DNA of 64,000 nt. It comes from Paracoccaceae bacterium (GTDB lineage: Bacteria; Pseudomonadota; Alphaproteobacteria; Rhodobacterales; Rhodobacteraceae). Shown here piece after piece: positions 1 through 8,459 of the stretch. The notes under the pieces are model-generated. The model made no database searches. It was given only the letters and a program-made list of their open reading frames with translations, and was not told where the DNA came from. Location: contig JAKVCO010000002.1 of the NCBI GenBank assembly GCA_022448245.1, positions 123,473 through 187,472 of the forward strand. The letters run 5' to 3'. How positions within the stretch are numbered: position 1 is the stretch's first letter; every line of letters begins with the position of its first letter. The translations under genes and the position numbers were made by a program.

Positions 1-78
<78 letters not shown>

Positions 79-89
79 ATCCCGCCCTA

Positions 90-1190
90 TCAGCCCACGT
101 GGAAGAGCGATGCAAAGAGCCGCGGGTCGAGGCTCTCGGCTGCGAATGTATCGCCTTCTGTCAGCACACTCACCGCGTCATGGGAATGCAGGCTTTCCTG
201 GTGCGAGGCCACGACGCGGAAATCTCTCACGCGCGCATCCGCCAACAACACTTCACAGAACGAGCGCGCCGCATCCTCGACGAAGATGGGGTTGGCGGCG
301 TTAAGCTCTGCAAAGGCCTGCTCATCCTCGCGCTTGACCATGACTTGCGTCTCCGTGGGCACTGCCGAACGGCAAAGCTCTACGAGGTCCTCGAACCAAA
401 GGCACGGCGCGCCTTCATCAAGCTCCACGGAAATCCGCGCAACCGAGCGCTGCGAATGCGGCGTGGCCAGCTGACCTCGCGTGACGCGGGCATGCTCAGA
501 AAGCTCCAGCGAACAAGGGCAAGTCGACGAATAGACGTAATCGAGATGCACGATCTTCTTGCGCACCCCGCTCGCTTCCACGAGCTCAAGCGCCAGATCG
601 TAGTATTGATAGCCCTCAAGGCCCGACCGCAACGAACCCACCTTCATCGGGAAGGACGTGCGCATCTGGATGCGGGCATCAAAGCTCTCAAGATCGCTCT
701 TATACGCATCGAGCGCTTTCTCGATCACGTCGAAGGAGAACGTCTCTTCCGCGTATTCATAGAAGGTGCGCATGATGCGCGACATGTTGATGCCCTTCTT
801 CTCGGCCTCAAGACTGACCGTCCCGGTCACCGACGTCTCTAGCGTCAGCACGCCGTTGTCGCGCGTCCGGTAGCGGATCGGCAGGCGAAAGTTCGAAATT
901 CCCACGTGCTGGATCTGCTGCCGCGCGCCACGGATAAGCGACGTCGGCCCGTTCTGAAGATCAGGGAGAGAGGCCTTGTACGCCTCATCCACCACGAAGT
1001 CTTGCGGGTAGGTCCGCGCCAACGCGGGATAATCTGACACGGCACCCGGCATGAGACCTGCTACCTTTGGGTCGAGATCTGCGAGTTCCACATCAGAGGC
1101 ATTGCCAGCCCAGCGTCGGAGCAACTCGAGAGCGGCTTCAGCCTCCTCGCGGCTCGGTTCACGGGCGATGTCGGTGGAATGAATGTTCAT
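90..1190 (-). CDS. folE2: GTP cyclohydrolase FolE2 (type IB)
   Basis: Cytosolic enzyme converting GTP to 7,8-dihydroneopterin triphosphate, the first step to folate (and often queuosine-type) pterins. The 366-residue protein is full length for the COG1469 family. The conserved CPC segment lies at residues 224-226 followed by SEH at 231-233, and PHSQRS at 244-249. FolE2 differs from FolE in using metals other than zinc, and in many bacteria is a zinc-starvation paralogue; whether that holds here cannot be seen. It is the last gene before the contig end. A perfect 10-bp inverted repeat sits 71-93 bases upstream of its ATG, which suggests dedicated repression. The GNAT gene upstream is co-directional. 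Confidence 0.95.
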   Translation of the reverse strand: MNIHSTDIAREPSREEAEAALELLRRWAGNASDVELADLDPKVAGLMPGAVSDYPALARTYPQDFVVDEAYKASLPDLQNGPTSLIRGARQQIQHVGISNFRLPIRYRTRDNGVLTLETSVTGTVSLEAEKKGINMSRIMRTFYEYAEETFSFDVIEKALDAYKSDLESFDARIQMRTSFPMKVGSLRSGLEGYQYYDLALELVEASGVRKKIVHLDYVYSSTCPCSLELSEHARVTRGQLATPHSQRSVARISVELDEGAPCLWFEDLVELCRSAVPTETQVMVKREDEQAFAELNAANPIFVEDAARSFCEVLLADARVRDFRVVASHQESLHSHDAVSVLTEGDTFAAESLDPRLFASLFHVG

Positions 1191-1260
1191 GGCAATTTCC
1201 CCCTTTCATACGGGTGCGGGCCGATGACCAATATGGGCCTGCGCGCATGCGCGTTTCAAG

Positions 1261-1283
1261 TCTTGCGTAATACTTACGCAAGA
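1261..1283. promoter_or_regulatory. Perfect inverted repeat upstream of folE2 (candidate operator)
   Basis: TCTTGCGTAA and TTACGCAAGA form 10-bp perfect arms around a 3-bp spacer. The site lies between the GNAT stop and the folE2 start and has no T-run on either side, so it looks like a dimeric repressor site, not a terminator. I do not recognise the regulator; Zur would be the natural suspect for a folE2 gene, but the motif was not matched to a known Zur box. Confidence 0.6.
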
Positions 1284-1303
1284 ATGTCAGGATCGGATCA
1301 CCT

Positions 1304-1762
1304 TCAGAGCGTCTTTTTCATCGCAAATCTGTGGATAAGCACCCCATTTCGCTCAACTTCTTCCGGCACCACGATGTCCCAGCCTTCACGGCCAAAGAAG
1401 GGCTGTGCGTAGCGACTGGCGTGGGTTGTGAGCTCCGCAAGGCACAAAGCATGCGCCTTATTGAGGATTACGGCATAGAGCTGAGCCGCCACGCCCGCGC
1501 CCCGCAGCTCGGGCGCCACATAGGCCATATCGAGGTAGCCCGCGTCCGTAAGACTCATAAAGCCCTGCACCGCCCCGTCGTCGGCGACAAAGCAGTGTTG
1601 GGCGGACAGCTTTGCACGAAAAGTCTCCGTCGCTGGCGCCTGAGGGCACCAAGCAGCGCGCGCTTCGTCTGAATATCGCTCGCGAGCGCCCTCTTGCACC
1701 GCACGGTAAAAGAGGGCTGCGCAAGCCGCGGCGTCACAGGCCGCAAACTGACGGATCCACAT
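1304..1762 (-). CDS. GNAT family N-acetyltransferase
   Basis: A 152-residue protein with the GNAT fold pattern: an N-terminal segment of the type MWIRQFAACDAAACAALFY, then the acetyl-CoA pyrophosphate-binding loop around residues 80-95 (YVAPELRGAGVAAQLY), and a C-terminal FFGREGW segment typical of the family. The acyl acceptor is unknown. Its ATG overlaps the metZ stop by one base (TAATG), so it is translationally coupled to metZ and should share SAM-II control. The close phylogenetic coupling with a sulfur amino-acid gene is suggestive but does not define a substrate. Confidence 0.85.
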   Translation of the reverse strand: MWIRQFAACDAAACAALFYRAVQEGARERYSDEARAAWCPQAPATETFRAKLSAQHCFVADDGAVQGFMSLTDAGYLDMAYVAPELRGAGVAAQLYAVILNKAHALCLAELTTHASRYAQPFFGREGWDIVVPEEVERNGVLIHRFAMKKTL

Positions 1763-2931
1763 TACCCCAGCGCACCCTCGAGCGCTTGGGTGACATCCGC
1801 GATCAAATCCTTGGCGTCCTCAAGTCCCACGGAGACACGCACAAGCCCTTCCGTGATCCCTAGTTCGACCTTTTGATCGTCGCTAAGACGCTGGTGCGTC
1901 GTCGTGGCAGGATGCGTCACGATGGATTTCGCATCACCCAAGTTGTTGGAAATCGTAAAAATCTCCAGCGCATTGAGCGTCTTGAAGGCAGCGTCCTTTG
2001 AGCCGCAATCAAGGGCGAGCATCGTGCCCCCTGCCCCCATCTGCCGCTCCACGAGCGCGTGCTGCGGATGGCTTGGAAGGCCCGGATAGATCACGCGCAC
2101 ATCGCCGCGCGCTTCAAGAGCCTCGGCCAGCGCGCCAGCGCTCGCGGTTTGCGCACGCACGCGCAGATCGAGCGTCTCGATACCCTTGAGCATCATCCAC
2201 GCCGTGAACGGCGACATCGAGCCGCCCGTATGCTTCATGTAGGGCTCAACGGTTTTACGTATGAACTGCTCCGTGCCCAGGATAATGCCGCCCAAAGCAC
2301 GCCCCTGCCCGTCGATATGTTTGGTGGCGGAATAGACAACAACATCCACCCCGAGCTCCACCGCCTTGGAGAAAACCGGGGTCGAAAAGACGTTATCGAC
2401 AACAACGGTTGCACCCTGTGCATGCGCCAATGCCGATACCGCAGCCACATCGATGACCTCGAGCGTCGGGTTCGACATGCTCTCAAAGAAGACCGCCTTT
2501 GTGTCAGGCCGGATTGCGGCCGCCCATTGGTCCAAGTCCGTGCCGTCTACGAAGGTCACTTCCACCCCGTAGCGCGGCAGAATTTCCTCGAGAATATAGA
2601 GACATGACCCGAAAAGAGCGCGCGCAGAAACCACATGGTCCCCCGCCGACAACATCGACGTCAGCGCGCCGTTGACGGCCGCCATGCCGGATGCCGTGGC
2701 AAAGCCCGCCTCGCAGCCCTCAAGGGCGGCCATGCGGTCCTCGAACATCGCAACTGTCGGGTTGCCGTAACGCGCGTAGATGAATTCGTCCGGCCCGCTC
2801 TCGATAAAGCGTGCCTCTGCGTGTTCCGCGCTCTCGTAGACGAACCCTTGCGTCAGAAAGATCGCCTCGCTTACCTCGCCGTATTGAGACCGGCGAACGG
2901 CCTCGTGAATGGCCTTGGTGCGTTTCTCCAT
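1762..2931 (-). CDS. metZ: O-succinylhomoserine sulfhydrylase
   Basis: PLP enzyme of the Cys/Met metabolism family that makes homocysteine directly from O-succinylhomoserine and sulfide, for methionine synthesis in the cytosol. The 389-residue protein is full length. The PLP lysine is Lys204 in SATKHIDGQGRALGG, with Asp179 of VVVDNVFST as the usual pyridine-nitrogen partner; ARYGNPT near residue 53 is also characteristic. An AGGAGG ribosome site lies 7 bases before the ATG. The upstream leader carries a SAM-II riboswitch and an intrinsic terminator, which fits repression when S-adenosylmethionine is plentiful. Cystathionine gamma-synthase is the alternative reading, but the riboswitch context and sequence favour MetZ. 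Confidence 0.95.
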   Translation of the reverse strand: MEKRTKAIHEAVRRSQYGEVSEAIFLTQGFVYESAEHAEARFIESGPDEFIYARYGNPTVAMFEDRMAALEGCEAGFATASGMAAVNGALTSMLSAGDHVVSARALFGSCLYILEEILPRYGVEVTFVDGTDLDQWAAAIRPDTKAVFFESMSNPTLEVIDVAAVSALAHAQGATVVVDNVFSTPVFSKAVELGVDVVVYSATKHIDGQGRALGGIILGTEQFIRKTVEPYMKHTGGSMSPFTAWMMLKGIETLDLRVRAQTASAGALAEALEARGDVRVIYPGLPSHPQHALVERQMGAGGTMLALDCGSKDAAFKTLNALEIFTISNNLGDAKSIVTHPATTTHQRLSDDQKVELGITEGLVRVSVGLEDAKDLIADVTQALEGALG

Positions 2932-2951
2932 TGTGCCCTCCTTTAGGCAAC

Positions 2952-2979
2952 AAAAAAGCCCCAGCCGGGCGGCAGGGGC
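2952..2979 (-). terminator. Intrinsic terminator in the metZ leader (riboswitch output)
   Basis: On the minus strand GCCCC and GGGGC enclose a second perfect hairpin (GCCG/CGGC) and are followed at once by six T. It lies between the SAM-II aptamer and the metZ ribosome site, so it can act as the expression platform for premature termination. Confidence 0.85.
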
Positions 2980-2994
2980 GCGAGGGCGTCCTCA

Positions 2995-3047
2995 CCATTT
3001 TAGCGGCTTATTTAACGTGGTCCGCAATCCGGCTCAAATCACCACAT
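2995..3047 (-). promoter_or_regulatory. SAM-II riboswitch upstream of metZ
   Basis: The minus-strand leader contains GTGGTGATTTGAGCCGG, then ACCACGTTAAATAAG and CGCTAAAA in the order and spacing of the alphaproteobacterial SAM-II (metA-type) aptamer. GTGGT pairs with ACCAC (P1) and GCGG with CCGC (the pseudoknot P2). The A/T-rich GTTAAA and CGCTAAAA segments are the invariant ligand-binding parts of the family. It sits 64 bases before the metZ ATG and just ahead of the terminator at 2952-2979, so S-adenosylmethionine binding most likely lowers metZ and the coupled GNAT. Confidence 0.9.
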
Positions 3048-3123
3048 CCCTTCGGTACGCCTGCGCGCTGAGGTCGTCAAGCGAGATTGCGGAGCGTTCG
3101 GTGCCCCGCAAAGGGGATGGCTC

Positions 3124-3155
3124 AAAAGAAAAAGGCCGGTGCGTGAACACCGGCC
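3124..3155 (-). terminator. Intrinsic terminator of the first small secreted-protein gene
   Basis: GGCCGGTG and CACCGGCC form a perfect 8-bp stem with a 6-base loop, followed on the minus strand by a T-rich run (TTTTTCTTTT). It lies 34 bases past the stop of the gene at 3189-3509 and separates it from the metZ leader. Confidence 0.85.
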
Positions 3156-3188
3156 CCAAGCAGCGGGAGGAAGCTGCTTTTGATTGGC

Positions 3189-3509
3189 TTAGCGCACTTC
3201 GATGCGCTTCGTGTCTGCCACTTCGCCGTCGATGACGAGCTTAGCGATCACGTCGTGGTCGACGCCCATGCCGCGAACGCGGACCAGTACGTCAGAGTTT
3301 GCGCCTTCGTTCACCGGAGCGGAGCCGAGCACGTCGCCCTGCAGTGTCTCGAGAACGACCATGCCAGGTGCGTCGGCACGGACGAGGTTGATTTCCAGCG
3401 AGGAGTCACCTTCGGAGAAACCGTCTTGGTTGCCGAAGAAGGAGCCGGCAGAAGCTGCGCCTGCGGTCAGAGCGATGGCGGTAGCGGCGATTGCGAATTG
3501 CTTGAACAT
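3189..3509 (-). CDS. Small secreted protein, paralogue 1 (unknown function)
   Basis: A 106-residue protein with a clear Sec signal peptide (MFKQFAIAATAIALTAGAAS, cleavage after ASA near residue 21) and an acidic mature part rich in short beta-like strands (VVLETLQGDVLGSAPV, DVIAKLVIDGEV). No known domain recognised. It should be periplasmic or exported. It is about 79% identical to the protein at 4666-4986, with the same length. The start codon and a TTTCC/GGAA leader are conserved between the two. It has its own terminator, so it is transcribed alone from the long leader described at 3507-3638. Confidence 0.8.
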   Translation of the reverse strand: MFKQFAIAATAIALTAGAASAGSFFGNQDGFSEGDSSLEINLVRADAPGMVVLETLQGDVLGSAPVNEGANSDVLVRVRGMGVDHDVIAKLVIDGEVADTKRIEVR

Positions 3510-3638
3510 GGTAGTTCCTTTCTAAGTGTGGCCCCGTCTTAGGTCGGTCAGGGGTCGGTATGTTATGGCTCGGTCGGGAGCCGGTTGGGTTTCTGTCGGA
3601 GCGTTGTGGCGGTGGTCGGTGCCGCCTGCCGATGAGGG
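3507..3638. repeat. Duplicated 132-bp leader, copy 1
   Basis: This start-codon-proximal leader matches 4984-5115 over 132 bases with 8 substitutions and no indel (about 94% identity). That is higher than the protein identity of the two genes it precedes (about 79%). The minus-strand transcript contains repeated CCGACC/CTGACCGAC elements. This points to a conserved 5' regulatory region or structured leader RNA, duplicated together with the gene. Confidence 0.85.
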
Positions 3639-3922
3639 TGAGATAGGGACGCCAAATCGCGGCGTCACCCCACAGGAAATCACATGAATATGTGCGCAAT
3701 ATCATAGACTTGACGGCAATGAGAGCATCTGCGCGAATGGGGCCCTGAAAGCATGCACAAATGCGCAGAAGCACCCAAAAAACGACGCCGCTTGGCGCTT
3801 TCCGCAAGAATTTATAGTTTCAGAAACTGTTTCATCCGATCACAGAATGCGAGAGCACGACTAACAAATCTCTTTCGAAAAACTTCCTTGGCCGTCACAA
3901 TAGACCTTGGAAGAAGGCCCCC

Positions 3923-4614
3923 ATGATCGATCTCTATTACTGGCCCACCCCAAACGGGTGGAAAATCACCATCGCACTTGAAGAGATGGGCCTGCCCTAC
4001 CGGGTAAATGAGATCAATATCGGCGCGGGCGACCAGTTCCAGCCGGACTTTCTGAAGATCGCACCGAATAATCGGATGCCCGCAATCGTGGATCCTGACG
4101 GGCCGAATGGGGAAGACGTCAGCGTTTTCGAGTCCGGCGCGATCCTGATGTACCTCGCGCGCAAGACCGGCAGCCTCTACGGCACATCAGAGAGGGATCG
4201 CATCCAAGTTGAGGAATGGCTGAACTGGCAAATGGGCGGCGTGGGCCCCATGGCTGGCCAGGCGCATCACTTCCTGAAGTACGCCCCGCTCATGGATCCC
4301 CCGAACGACATTCCCTACGCCAAGGATCGTTACCGCAATGAGACCGGGCGCCTCTATGCGTGCTCGACCGGCGGCTTGCCGAGCATGAGTGGGTGGCAGG
4401 TGACTTCTATTCCATCGCGGATATGGCGATCTGGCCATGGGCCTCGCTTTGGGAAGGCCAGCAGCAGACGCTGGACGACAAACCGAACCTGGCGCGATGG
4501 CTCGAAGCATGTTGGGCGCGCCCCGCGGTTCAGAAGGGGCACTCGATCCTTTTGCAAAAACGCAAAGCCAAACATGACAAAAGAGAGCAGCAAGCTCTCT
4601 TCGGGAAAAAATGA
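3923..4614 (+). pseudogene. Glutathione S-transferase family protein, frameshifted
   Basis: Codons from 3923 give an N-terminal thioredoxin-like GST domain (YYWPTPNGWKITIALEEMG; NNRMPAIVDPDG; ESGAILMYLARKTG) of the YfcG/Nu-class type, a glutathione-dependent disulfide-bond oxidoreductase. The frame is lost near 4358 after NETGRLYA. The C-terminal helical domain continues in the next frame from 4360 (VLDRRLAEHEWVAGDF, ADMAIWPWASLWEG) to the stop at 4612-4614. Restoring one G gives a normal protein of about 230 residues. The break is a single-base loss at a GG position, so either a recent pseudogene or a sequencing error. It lies between two paralogous secreted-protein genes and runs opposite to them. 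Confidence 0.85.
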
Positions 4615-4640
4615 AAAAGGCCGGTCCCAATGGACCGGTC
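4614..4640. terminator. Bidirectional hairpin terminator between GST and secreted protein 2
   Basis: GGCCGGTCC and GGACCGGTC form a 9-bp stem with one G-T pair around a CAAT loop. Five A precede it (a T-run for the minus strand) and a CTTTCC tract follows it, so it can end transcription from both converging genes. Confidence 0.75.
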
Positions 4641-4665
4641 TTTCCCTATGTGTGTGGCGTGAGCC

Positions 4666-4986
4666 TTAGCGCACTTCGATGCGCTCCATGTCTGCCACTG
4701 CGCCGTTGATGACGAGCTTGGCGATCACGTCGTTGGAGACGCCGGCGCCGGGGAGACGAACGAGAACGTCAGCGTTGGCGCCTGCGTTCACAGCAGCGGA
4801 GCCGAGCACGTCGCCCTGGAGCGTTTCGATCACAACGGTGCCAGCTGCGTCGGCACGAACGAGGTTGATCTCGACGGACGTTTCACCGTCCTGGAAGCCG
4901 TCCTGGTGGCCGAAGAAGGAGCCAGCGGAAGCTGCACCTGCAGTGAGGGCGATGGCGGTTGCGGCGACTGCGAATTGCTTGAACAT
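4666..4986 (-). CDS. Small secreted protein, paralogue 2 (unknown function)
   Basis: A 106-residue protein with a Sec signal peptide (MFKQFAVAATAIALTAGAAS) and the mature pattern of its neighbour at 3189-3509: EINLVRADAAGTVVIETLQ, GDVLGSAAVNAGAN, DVIAKLVINGAV. An open frame runs further upstream to 5283, but the start at 4986 is chosen because the signal peptide begins there and aligns exactly with the paralogue. The function is unknown. The gene has its own duplicated leader (4984-5115) and its own hairpin terminator. The pair presumably arose by tandem duplication, with the GST gene now in between. Confidence 0.8.
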   Translation of the reverse strand: MFKQFAVAATAIALTAGAASAGSFFGHQDGFQDGETSVEINLVRADAAGTVVIETLQGDVLGSAAVNAGANADVLVRLPGAGVSNDVIAKLVINGAVADMERIEVR

Positions 4987-5115
4987 GGTAGTTCCTTTCT
5001 GAGTGTGGCCCCGTCTTACGTCGGTCAGGAGCCGGTATGTTATGGCTCGGTCGGGAGCCGGTTGGGTTTCTGTCGGAGCTGTGTGGCGGTGGTCGGTGCC
5101 GCCGTCCGATGAGGG
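4984..5115. repeat. Duplicated 132-bp leader, copy 2
   Basis: Partner of 3507-3638: same length, 8 base substitutions. Beyond 5115 the two upstream regions diverge quickly, which sets the outer edge of the duplicated unit. Confidence 0.85.
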
Positions 5116-5505
5116 GTATTTGGGAGCGCAAACCCTTAGGTGAAGGGGTAATCTGTTCACATAAAAATGTGCACCGGAGAGCACGATTAGGGGGTTGAAA
5201 CTCAACCAGAGGGGGCATGGACCCTCTCGCGTGCGCCAATGAGCAATGTTTGTGCAAAAGAGCCCGTAACTGGCGCGATCCACAGGAAAAACACCACCTC
5301 AGGATTGTTGCAATGCTCACAGACCGGGGTGATTTAGCCGGCGAAATTCCGAAAAATATTCAAAGCCAAGGAAATTTCTGCACCAAAAGGATTTTGCGGG
5401 GGAAAAATCGACATGAAAAAGGCCCGCGCAGGGGTGCACGGGGGCGCAAATTTAGGTTCGTTAGCGCTATCAAGACGCTTGAAGGAGGTCCGTGTAGTGG
5501 GCCTT
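5116..5505. other. Intergenic stretch without recognised gene
   Basis: 390 bases between the leader of secreted protein 2 and the yciB stop. It is more AT-rich than its surroundings around 5340-5420. It must hold the promoter of secreted protein 2 near its left edge and the 3' end of the yciB transcript. On the minus strand a GC-rich stretch ends in TTTTT at about 5414-5419, a weak candidate terminator. No RNA gene or small ORF could be supported. Confidence 0.5.
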
Positions 5506-6108
5506 CTAGCTCTTTTCCTCGATCACGAAGCGCTGCAGCGCCATGATCTGCCACCACAAGAAGATAAAGAGAGCGATCGGGAAGCCGAAAGTCTCGATCT
5601 TGACCCAGGTGTCCGTACTCATGGTCCGCCAGATCACCTCGTTGGCGACAGCAAGCACCGCAAAGGCGGCCGTGAGGCGACGCGTGAGGATCATCCAGCC
5701 CTCATCTTTCATCGGCATCATTTCGGCCATCACGTAGGCCAGAAAGCTCTTGCCCCGCAAAAGGCCGATCCCGAGAATCACAGCAAAGAAGCCATAGACC
5801 AGCGTCGTCTTCATCTTGAAGAAGCGTTCGTCATTGAAATATGCCGTGGCGCCGCCGAAGACGATCACCATGAAGGCCGTGAAAATCTGCATGCGCGACA
5901 GCTGCCCGGTGAGCCACCACAGGATCCCCATGGCCACCAGCAGCAGAGGCACAAATGCCAGCGTTGCGACGATGAAGCCCGAGTATTCCGTGCCACCGAA
6001 GGTGAAGACCTCGTCGCGGATACGCAGATAGATAATGAAGAAGGCCACCGGCGGGCCCAGCTCGAGGAGCATCTTCAGCCCTGGATTGATCTCTTTCGCG
6101 TCGGCCAA
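5506..6108 (-). CDS. yciB: Inner membrane septation-associated protein YciB/IspZ
   Basis: A 200-residue polytopic membrane protein with about five or six hydrophobic spans. It has the family signatures LLELGPPVAFFI at the N-terminus, YFNDERFFKMKTTLVYG in the middle, and the C-terminal WVKIETFGFPIALFIFLWWQ. YciB is an inner membrane protein linked to cell-envelope synthesis and division in enterobacteria; its molecular activity is not settled. It is the third gene of the ftsY-EamA-yciB string, starting 3 bases after the EamA stop, so it is likely co-transcribed. Confidence 0.92.
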   Translation of the reverse strand: MADAKEINPGLKMLLELGPPVAFFIIYLRIRDEVFTFGGTEYSGFIVATLAFVPLLLVAMGILWWLTGQLSRMQIFTAFMVIVFGGATAYFNDERFFKMKTTLVYGFFAVILGIGLLRGKSFLAYVMAEMMPMKDEGWMILTRRLTAAFAVLAVANEVIWRTMSTDTWVKIETFGFPIALFIFLWWQIMALQRFVIEEKS

Positions 6109-6111
6109 GGC

Positions 6112-7014
6112 CTATCCTCCTACTTCAACGATCACGGCTCCTGCCGCGATCAGGGCCATCAGCACCATTCGGCGCGGGCCCACAACCTCTTTCAACACAA
6201 GGGCGCCAATGATGGCGGCGAAAACGGGTGAGGTTTCGCGCAACACGGCCGCCTCACCTACTTTGTCGAGGCGCGTGGCCAACATCACCGATCCGAATGA
6301 CCCGACAGCGACGAACGCTCCGATGAAGCCACGTACCATCAGCGGGCCAAGCGTCGGCCGCCCCTTGTCGCGCCAATATAGGATCGGTCCGAGCACGGCA
6401 AAGTCCAAGCTGCCCAGGAAAAACAGCCATGCGAGAAAAGTGAACGGATCTGGCGTCGCCCGGATGCCGAAGGCGTCATAGGTCGTATAGAGCGCAACAA
6501 CGCCCCCAGTGGCCAGCGCGAGCCATAGCGCAGGGGCCAAAGTGGCGCGGTCGATTTCAATGGTCCGAAGGTTATAGGCGGCTAGTCCGAAGATTGCGGA
6601 GGTCAGGACGCCGACCCCCACCCATTGGATAGGCGTGAAGGTCTCTCCGAAGATGATCCATGCGCCGATGACGGTGAAGACAGTGCTTGTACCGCGCACG
6701 ACTGGATAGACGACGGTGAACGCGCCCCTGCTGAAGGCCAGTGCGACGCCGATCTTGTAGACAAGGTGGATCCCCACGGCCCCAATCAGCAGCCACCAGA
6801 CATTTCCCTGTGGCGAGGGGACGACGAACAGCGCAAACGGGGCCGCGATAAGAGCGAGACACAGATCGATCGCCCCGCGGCTGAGCCAGGGATCATGCCG
6901 TCCTTTCTGAAGAGCACCGAAAACTGCATGAAGGAACGCAGCGACGAGAGCGAGGATGAGAGCCGCGCGTTGCCCGGCCTCTGTCCCTTCAATGGCGAGA
7001 ACCCATTCAGTCAC
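6112..7014 (-). CDS. EamA/DMT-family membrane transporter
   Basis: A 300-residue protein with about ten transmembrane segments arranged as two EamA repeats (first half ending near FGLAAYNLRTIEID, second half ending with LMALIAAGAVIVEV). It contains the typical PVVRGTSTVFTVIGAWIIFG and LRETSPVFAAIIGALVLKE segments at equivalent places in the two repeats. Drug/metabolite transporters export small metabolites; the substrate cannot be told. It lies 27 bases after ftsY and 3 bases before yciB. Confidence 0.85.
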   Translation of the reverse strand: MTEWVLAIEGTEAGQRAALILALVAAFLHAVFGALQKGRHDPWLSRGAIDLCLALIAAPFALFVVPSPQGNVWWLLIGAVGIHLVYKIGVALAFSRGAFTVVYPVVRGTSTVFTVIGAWIIFGETFTPIQWVGVGVLTSAIFGLAAYNLRTIEIDRATLAPALWLALATGGVVALYTTYDAFGIRATPDPFTFLAWLFFLGSLDFAVLGPILYWRDKGRPTLGPLMVRGFIGAFVAVGSFGSVMLATRLDKVGEAAVLRETSPVFAAIIGALVLKEVVGPRRMVLMALIAAGAVIVEVGG

Positions 7015-7041
7015 GCGTCGCGCTCATCTGCGGTCTCGGCC

Positions 7042-8373
7042 CTACTGGGCAGCGCCAGTGAGCGCGGCTGCGAATTCTTCGGGGTCGAATGGGGCGAGGT
7101 CATCGATCTGCTCGCCAACGCCAATTGCATGGATGGGCAGGCCAAACTTATCGGCGAGCGCAACAAGCACGCCGCCCTTCGCGGTGCCGTCCAGCTTCGT
7201 CATCACAAGGCCGGAGACATCGGACATCTTCTGGAACGTCTCAACCTGGCTCAACGCGTTTTGGCCCGTCGTGGCATCCAGCACCAAGAGCGTGTTGTGC
7301 GGCGCGTCTGGGTCCTTCTTGCGGATAACGCGGACGATCTTGGCGAGCTCTTCCATCAGGTCGCTGCGGTTCTGCAGACGGCCCGCGGTATCAATCATTA
7401 AAAGATCGGCCCCATCGGCCTCGGCCTTGGTCATCGCATCGAAGGCAAGGCTTGCAGGGTCGGAGCCTTCGGGCGCCGTCAGAACCGGCACCCCTGCCCT
7501 GTCGCCCCAAACCTGAAGCTGTTCGACAGCGGCTGCACGGAACGTGTCACCGGCGGCAATGACCACGGATTTGCCCGCAGCGCGGAATTGGCTCGCAAGC
7601 TTGCCGATCGTCGTCGTTTTGCCGGAGCCATTCACGCCCACCACGAGCACGACTTGGGGCTTCTTGGGATAGAGAGGCAGCGGTCGGGCCACAGGTTCCA
7701 TGATCCGGGCGACCTCTTCTGACATGAGGCGTTTGATGTCCGAGGCACCGAGGCGCTTGCCAAAGCGCCCTTCGGCCATGTTCGCCGTCACGCGCAGCGC
7801 GGTGTCGACCCCCATGTCCGAGGCGATGAGCAGTTCCTCGAGCTGTTCAAGCATATCGTCATCGAGCACGCGCTTCTTTTCGGGCTCTGCAGCCTTGCGG
7901 CCGAGCATACGTCCGAAGAGGCCGGGCTTTGCGGGTGCCTCTTCCTCTGGCTCGGAGGCGAACGGGTCAATCGGCTCAGCACGTGTCATCACCAGCTGGG
8001 GAACTGGTTCTGATGCGGGCTCGGGCTCAGGTGTGGGCTCCGCCACTGGCATGGGTTCGGGTTCCGGTGTCGAGGCAGGCTCAGGGACCGGTTCGGGCGC
8101 TGGCTCGGGTTCTGGCGCGGGCGCTGGTTCCGCCACTGGCGCCGGCTCAGGTTCGGGCTCAGGCGCCACCTCAAGCGGGGCAGGAGCAGTCTCAGATTCA
8201 GGAGCAGGCGCTGGTGCTTCAGCAGCCGGAGGCGCAGGCGCGGGCTCCTCGACAACGGGCGCCTCAGGCTCTGCCTCGACGGTACCACCATCATCGACGA
8301 TGGCCTCAAGCCCCTCATCGAGCTTGGAGCTCGACTTAAAAAGCCGGTCCTTCAGTTTGGAAAAGAAAGCCAT
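7042..8373 (-). CDS. ftsY: Signal recognition particle receptor FtsY
   Basis: SRP receptor GTPase that docks ribosome-SRP complexes at the inner membrane. The NG domain occupies roughly residues 165-443 with G1 GVNGSGKT at 246-253, DTAG at 328-331 and TKLD at 392-395. Residues 1-30 form the amphipathic start ([20 protein letters not shown]). Residues 35-145 are a long low-complexity A domain of Pro-Glu-Ala repeats, as expected for alphaproteobacterial FtsY but highly repetitive here. The 443-residue length is normal. It is first in a likely ftsY-EamA-yciB operon. Confidence 0.96.
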   Translation of the reverse strand: MAFFSKLKDRLFKSSSKLDEGLEAIVDDGGTVEAEPEAPVVEEPAPAPPAAEAPAPAPESETAPAPLEVAPEPEPEPAPVAEPAPAPEPEPAPEPVPEPASTPEPEPMPVAEPTPEPEPASEPVPQLVMTRAEPIDPFASEPEEEAPAKPGLFGRMLGRKAAEPEKKRVLDDDMLEQLEELLIASDMGVDTALRVTANMAEGRFGKRLGASDIKRLMSEEVARIMEPVARPLPLYPKKPQVVLVVGVNGSGKTTTIGKLASQFRAAGKSVVIAAGDTFRAAAVEQLQVWGDRAGVPVLTAPEGSDPASLAFDAMTKAEADGADLLMIDTAGRLQNRSDLMEELAKIVRVIRKKDPDAPHNTLLVLDATTGQNALSQVETFQKMSDVSGLVMTKLDGTAKGGVLVALADKFGLPIHAIGVGEQIDDLAPFDPEEFAAALTGAAQ

Positions 8374-8459
8374 TTTGCCCCTTGGTGCCCGTACCGTGTT
8401 GATCCCATCTAATACTCAGAGGGGCGGAGGGGAAGATCGTTGCCGCGCGCAGGGGCCGC

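Noticed and set aside
7989-8318. Repeat array in ftsY as a CRISPR or minisatellite
   Set aside because: It is the coding sequence of the Pro-Glu-Ala linker of FtsY, with irregular units and no spacers.
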